From Negativicutes bacterium (lineage in GTDB: Bacteria; Bacillota; Negativicutes; JAGPMH01), in assembly GCA_018052945.1 (NCBI GenBank), contig JAGPMH010000008.1, positions 1-52,901 of the forward strand: a stretch of 52,901 bases of DNA. The letters are read 5' to 3'. This document shows positions 49,161 to 52,901 of the stretch, one piece after another. Each line of letters starts with the position of its first letter. The first letter of the stretch is position 1. The notes under the pieces were generated by a model. It was not told the origin of the DNA, ran no database searches, and saw nothing but the letters and a program-made list of their open reading frames with translations. A program made the position numbers and the translations under genes.

Positions 49161-50182
49161 TTACTTAATCTAACTTCTTTAATCCATCTATTCATCAATC
49201 TATTTTGTACATCAGTCTTATTGCCTAGTTTATTATCTAATAACTTCACATTGTCAATATTAATCGTTTTATATGCTAGCCCGGTTTGATTCGTAGGCAT
49301 ATAAAAAATATTATTTTTTTGCAAACTCATTTGCGCACCATCTTGTAATAACCAATCAATAAAAATCTTCGCATCATATTTATTGTCTGCATTTTTTAAT
49401 AAGCCAACTGCAGTCAACAAGTATGAGGTACCTTCTTCAGGATATATTATTTTTACTGGAAAACCATCCTGCATATATCTGACAATCTCACTTTGCACCG
49501 ATATTGCTAAATCAACTTCTCTCATGCCAGCCATTCGCACCGGTGTTGCCAAATATTTCGAGTATTGCACAACCCTAGCATGGATTTTTTGCAATAATTT
49601 GATAGCATCATCCTCACCATATTGTGATACTAACGTAAAATATAAATTGGCAGCAGCACTTGAAGCCATTACATCTACTACACCAATTCTAATTTTATTA
49701 TCTTTATATAAATCATTCCAACCACTAATGTTTTGCTCTGTTAATTTTAAATAATCATAATTAATGCAAAACACAATCGGATCATACCATACACCTTGCC
49801 AAAAACCATGTTCATCTTTGAAGCGATCATTTAAGAGATCCGTTTGTTCCGAAACATAATTTTCTAGTTTTTGGTCTGTTTTAGCCTCATCTAACAGTAA
49901 ACTATCAGTTAAAACTAATTCCACTTTTTCCTCATTTGTGCCTCTTATTTTATTTAACAAGGCCTCTTTATCACTAAATAAAATAAAATTAATCTTAACA
50001 TTATTAGTTCTTTCAAATTCTTCTGATAGACAGGCTACAATTTCCGCCGGCAAACTTGTATAAACATTAATTACTCTTTTTTGTTGACTGTCATTTTCTA
50101 CAGAACTAGTAAAATATGCATGCAATAAAAAAGAGATTAGGATTGCTCCAATCATTACGGTAAAGATTTTTATATATCGCAT
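49157..50182 (-). CDS. Extracellular solute-binding protein (iron/phosphonate SBP type)
   Basis: A 341-residue periplasmic-binding-type protein. An N-terminal hydrophobic segment (about 7-28) acts as signal or anchor; there is no lipobox cysteine. The mature part starts VINVYTSLPAEIV and later has WQGVWYDPIVFCINY and GTSYLLTAVGLLKNA, as in type II SBPs for ferric iron or 2-aminoethylphosphonate. The ligand is unknown. No permease or ATPase gene is nearby, unusual for an ABC transporter protein. GGGG lies upstream of the ATG. It ends 22 bp before rimO. Confidence 0.83.
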   Translation of the reverse strand: MRYIKIFTVMIGAILISFLLHAYFTSSVENDSQQKRVINVYTSLPAEIVACLSEEFERTNNVKINFILFSDKEALLNKIRGTNEEKVELVLTDSLLLDEAKTDQKLENYVSEQTDLLNDRFKDEHGFWQGVWYDPIVFCINYDYLKLTEQNISGWNDLYKDNKIRIGVVDVMASSAAANLYFTLVSQYGEDDAIKLLQKIHARVVQYSKYLATPVRMAGMREVDLAISVQSEIVRYMQDGFPVKIIYPEEGTSYLLTAVGLLKNADNKYDAKIFIDWLLQDGAQMSLQKNNIFYMPTNQTGLAYKTINIDNVKLLDNKLGNKTDVQNRLMNRWIKEVRLSN

Positions 50183-50313
50183 ATTATATTACCCCATAAT
50201 TAAACTGATTACTAAAATTTTTACTCAATTATAGTAGTAACAAGAAAATATTTATTATTTATCTAAAACACCATATTATACTATACAATTATTTGTCTAA
50301 CTATGCAACAGAA

Positions 50314-50345
50314 ATAATAAAAAGACCGTCTTAAAAACGGTCTTT
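50314..50345 (-). terminator. Terminator of ftsZ
   Basis: Minus-strand stem AAAGACCGT/ACGGTCTTT (50321-50329 with 50337-50345), 7-nt loop, then TTTTTATTATT. It ends the ftsA-ftsZ unit. Confidence 0.88.
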
Positions 50346-50361
50346 AATATTTCAATAAATT

Positions 50362-51405
50362 TTAACGACGCATCCACTCCGGAATGTCTAAAACATCACC
50401 TTTAAACGGTTCAATCTTTGTTTTTTCTGCCTTTTCTTCCACAATTGATTGTTGTCCATCAAAACCTGTAGCAATAACCGTAACTTTTATTTCCTCATCC
50501 AACTCTTCATCGATTACTGCGCCAAAAATAATATGAGCATCAGGATCAACTGAGCTTTGAATGAAATCAGCCGCTTCATTAATCTCAAATAAACCTAGGC
50601 TACTATCACCTGTTATATTGATAATAACCCCTCTGGCACCATCAATTGAAGCTTCCAATAACGGACTTTTAATTGCTGCTTCAGCTGCTATAACAGCTCT
50701 ATTTTCACCTTTAGCAGTACCAATCCCCATTAATGCAGAGCCCGAATTTTCCATGATAGTTTTAACATCAGCAAAATCTAAGTTAATAACTCCCGAAATA
50801 CCAATTAAATCAGAAATCCCTTGAACCCCTTGACGCAATACATCATCGGCAATATTAAAAGCTTCCAACATTGAAGTCTTTTTATCTGCCACTTGCATTA
50901 ATCTATCATTAGGAATAGTTATCAAAGTATCAACTTTATCTTTTAAGTTAGCAGTACCTAGTTCAGCTTGAGTTTTACGTCTTTTTCCTTCAAAAGAAAA
51001 AGGTTTTGTTACAACACCAACTGTTAGTGCTCCAACTTCTTTTGCACACTCCGCAACGATTGGAGCTGCTCCTGTCCCTGTACCACCACCCATACCAGCA
51101 GTAACAAAAACCAAGTCCGCTTTATCTAAAGCTTTAATAATTTCTTCGCGACTTTCTTGCGCAGCTTTTTCACCAATTTCAGGATTAGCACCTGCTCCTA
51201 AGCCTCTAGTAAGTTTTTCGCCAATCTGAATACGATTAGGAGCTTTAGCATTAAGCAATGCTTGAGCATCAGTATTAACGGCAATAAACTCTACCCCTTG
51301 TAATCCTGCATCAATCATTCGATTTACTGCATTATTACCGCCGCCTCCTACACCTATAACCTTAATTTTTGCATTTTGACTATATTCCGCATCGATTTCC
51401 AGCAC
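50362..51405 (-). CDS. ftsZ: Cell division protein FtsZ
   Basis: A 347-residue tubulin-like GTPase forming the Z-ring. The GTP-binding GGGTGTG is at residues 106-112, [14 protein letters not shown] near the start and the T7 loop [11 protein letters not shown] follow the standard layout. A short linker precedes the conserved C-terminal peptide DIPEWMRR, which binds FtsA and other partners. The start is GTG (51405), with AGGAGG upstream. It lies 81 bp after ftsA. Confidence 0.98.
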   Translation of the reverse strand: MLEIDAEYSQNAKIKVIGVGGGGNNAVNRMIDAGLQGVEFIAVNTDAQALLNAKAPNRIQIGEKLTRGLGAGANPEIGEKAAQESREEIIKALDKADLVFVTAGMGGGTGTGAAPIVAECAKEVGALTVGVVTKPFSFEGKRRKTQAELGTANLKDKVDTLITIPNDRLMQVADKKTSMLEAFNIADDVLRQGVQGISDLIGISGVINLDFADVKTIMENSGSALMGIGTAKGENRAVIAAEAAIKSPLLEASIDGARGVIINITGDSSLGLFEINEAADFIQSSVDPDAHIIFGAVIDEELDEEIKVTVIATGFDGQQSIVEEKAEKTKIEPFKGDVLDIPEWMRR

Positions 51406-51454
51406 TATATATTCCTCCTATTAACTACTCATTAACAGTATATTTCTAGTTTAA

Positions 51455-51478
51455 AGTTAAATAGTCCTTTATTTAACT
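51455..51478 (-). other. Hairpin between ftsA and ftsZ
   Basis: A 9-bp inverted repeat AGTTAAATA/TATTTAACT (51455-51463 with 51470-51478) without a following T run on the coding strand. It may be an mRNA processing or stability element setting the FtsA:FtsZ ratio. Confidence 0.4.
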
Positions 51479-51486
51479 ATCTAAAA

Positions 51487-52674
51487 CTACATTTTAAAAA
51501 AACTTTTAACCTTGGCAAATAAGCCGATATTTTCATCTTGTAAAGATTTTATCACAACTTTATGCTCGTCAACATTGACGATGTTTTCTTCTGTTTTAAT
51601 GATATAATCTAATCCCAAAATATCCAAATTAACAGAAATATTTGGTAACTCTTTTATATTACCACATTTCATTGGTAAATTAAAAGATACTTTTAACTTT
51701 TCTTCAAAATTATATAATAAAACACTATCTCCTAGCAAGAAAATATTATTTAATACACCTTTAAATTGTTGTTCCACACTATTTTTTATAAATTCAGTAA
51801 TATCGTTTACTCGACAATCAACCAGTTCATAAATAAAATCATAATGAATATTTTTAGGATTTTCATCCTTACTACAATTAATAACAACACCTTGTCCTTT
51901 AATTTTATTATCAATCTTGCCAAAATATTTCTTTAAATTTTCCGCATGGGTAAAATCAAGTTCCAAATTTTGCATAATGTCATTGGTAATATAATCTCCT
52001 CCAACATTTAACGAAAATCCTTTATGAAATTTATTGTCTTTAATTAAACAAATATCCGTTGTCCCCGCGCCAATATCAATAATAGCCGTATTTTCAAAAT
52101 ACTCATATTTTTTAAAGATTTCATAACTAACCAATGCGTTAGGAATTGCAAAAAAGTTCTTAGCACCATATTTAATTCTAATATTGCTAATAACTTGATT
52201 CATTTTACTATTAATTAAAAACAAAATTCCTTCAACCCTTAATTTATTACCTTTTTCCAGCAGAGGATTGTTAAAAACTTCAATATTATCAATAAAAAAT
52301 CGTGGATTATATAAATTTAAATAATCATAATCACTTATTTTTTCGCTAACTAGATAATTATTAATGATTTTCTCAAAATCCTGAGCTTTAATTACAGTAT
52401 CTACAATAATGTCTTCAGCTATTTTCACACTATGAATATCAAGACCGCCTAAACAAAGAACAACATTCGTAAAATTATTGAAAAATTCACTTTTCAATAA
52501 CTCCTCCAATTTGTTTTCAAACTCTTCCACATTATCAAATTTACCATTTTTAAAGCCACCACTTTGAAAAGAGCTGTGTGGTGTTAAGGTTATAGTTTTA
52601 GATTGGCTTACACCGATTAATGTCTTTAAGTCTTCTGTCCCAATATCGATAAATAAAAATTTTTCCTTATCCAT
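51487..52674 (-). CDS. ftsA: FtsA-like cell division protein
   Basis: A 395-residue actin-like ATPase that anchors FtsZ to the membrane. The phosphate-binding motifs are FIDIGTEDLK near the N terminus and IIDIGAGTTDICLI (about 196-209), with a later GDSVLL segment. The 1C domain region (about 75-170) is divergent. The C-terminal NIGLFAKVKSFFKM can form the amphipathic membrane-targeting helix. AGAGG lies upstream of the ATG. Genes normally upstream of ftsA in the division cluster are not visible; an IS30-family transposase ends 86 bp away. Confidence 0.88.
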   Translation of the reverse strand: MDKEKFLFIDIGTEDLKTLIGVSQSKTITLTPHSSFQSGGFKNGKFDNVEEFENKLEELLKSEFFNNFTNVVLCLGGLDIHSVKIAEDIIVDTVIKAQDFEKIINNYLVSEKISDYDYLNLYNPRFFIDNIEVFNNPLLEKGNKLRVEGILFLINSKMNQVISNIRIKYGAKNFFAIPNALVSYEIFKKYEYFENTAIIDIGAGTTDICLIKDNKFHKGFSLNVGGDYITNDIMQNLELDFTHAENLKKYFGKIDNKIKGQGVVINCSKDENPKNIHYDFIYELVDCRVNDITEFIKNSVEQQFKGVLNNIFLLGDSVLLYNFEEKLKVSFNLPMKCGNIKELPNISVNLDILGLDYIIKTEENIVNVDEHKVVIKSLQDENIGLFAKVKSFFKM

Positions 52675-52760
52675 TATTACCTCTCAAAAACTATGATAAC
52701 TATGTAATTCAACAAAATTAAATTTTTCCCTGTTAGTTTTTATTTTTTTATGATGAATTG

Positions 52761-52901
52761 TCAATCCAAGTGCTCCACTTCGTGTAGAAATACTTGAATA
52801 GGCGATTTCCAGCCTAAACACTTTCTTGGTCTAGAGTTAATTAAAAATAAGTTTTTAATTAGCTCATGTTCGTTGACTCTAGCGAGGTCAGTTTTCTTTG
52901 G
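52761..52901 (-). mobile_element. IS30-family transposase, C-terminal 46 codons (cut by window edge)
   Basis: Translating the minus strand from the window edge gives 46 codons and a stop at 52761-52763. The sequence contains NSRPRKCLGWKSPIQVF, the typical C-terminal signature of IS30-family DDE transposases. The remainder lies beyond the window, so it cannot be said whether the copy is intact. No confident terminal inverted repeat could be placed in 52675-52760. Confidence 0.85.

Overview
The window comes from an AT-rich, anaerobic member of the Bacillota (Firmicutes). The gene order points most plausibly to a Negativicutes-like lineage, but that is inference. Evidence: AT-rich coding sequence, strong GGAGG-type ribosome binding sites, a tyrosine T-box leader, RNase Y, SpoVS, MutS2 and a class I hybrid cluster protein. 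Linked phosphatidylserine synthase and decarboxylase genes indicate phosphatidylethanolamine membranes. Nearly everything is on the minus strand, so transcription runs from high to low coordinates. The only plus-strand gene is a TtcA-like thiolase at 13379-14161, with its own promoter and terminator.

Layout, read in the direction of transcription. (1) 52.9-50.3 kb: the 3' end of an IS30-family transposase, then ftsA and ftsZ. (2) 50.2-43.6 kb: an orphan solute-binding protein, rimO, cinA, a DEAD-box RNA helicase and recA, the last with a LexA-like box in its promoter spacer. (3) 43.5-40.1 kb: rny, an unknown protein, ymdB and spoVS; spoVS has a SigH-like promoter. (4) 40.0-37.9 kb: a PHP phosphoesterase, a P-loop/Asp23-like fusion and a DUF3870 protein. 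(5) 37.8-29.5 kb: miaB, mutS, mutL, an RsmJ-like methyltransferase, miaA, hfq and dut, a tRNA modification, mismatch repair and RNA chaperone block. (6) 29.4-26.0 kb: a WecG/TagA glycosyltransferase, psd, pssA and a membrane GT2 glycosyltransferase. (7) 25.9-18.2 kb: queD, queE, surE, a HAD phosphatase and a SAM by-product salvage cluster (mtnP, mtnA, ahcY, class II aldolase, mtaD). (8) 18.1-14.2 kb: a GAF-GGDEF diguanylate cyclase, the T-box leader with tyrS, and yebC. (9) 13.2-2.0 kb: a CBS-type pyrophosphatase, pcrA, ligA, zapA, a double U32 protein and mutS2. (10) 1.8-0.2 kb: hcp.

The most interesting system is the salvage cluster at 18.2-23.4 kb. The phosphorylase has Asn-Phe-Ala where adenine-specific MTA phosphorylases have Asp-Tyr-Asp. 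The AhcY homologue has Glu and Lys where adenine-specific SAH hydrolases have Thr and Glu. With the MtaD-type deaminase and a class II aldolase, this suggests a deaminate-first route. S-adenosylhomocysteine, methylthioadenosine and probably 5'-deoxyadenosine would become inosine-type nucleosides, be cleaved, and in the last two cases feed MtnA and the aldolase to give DHAP.

The only stretch longer than 300 bases without a gene is 16233-16544, which holds the tyrS promoter and T-box leader. I see no tRNA or rRNA genes, CRISPR arrays or prophage.
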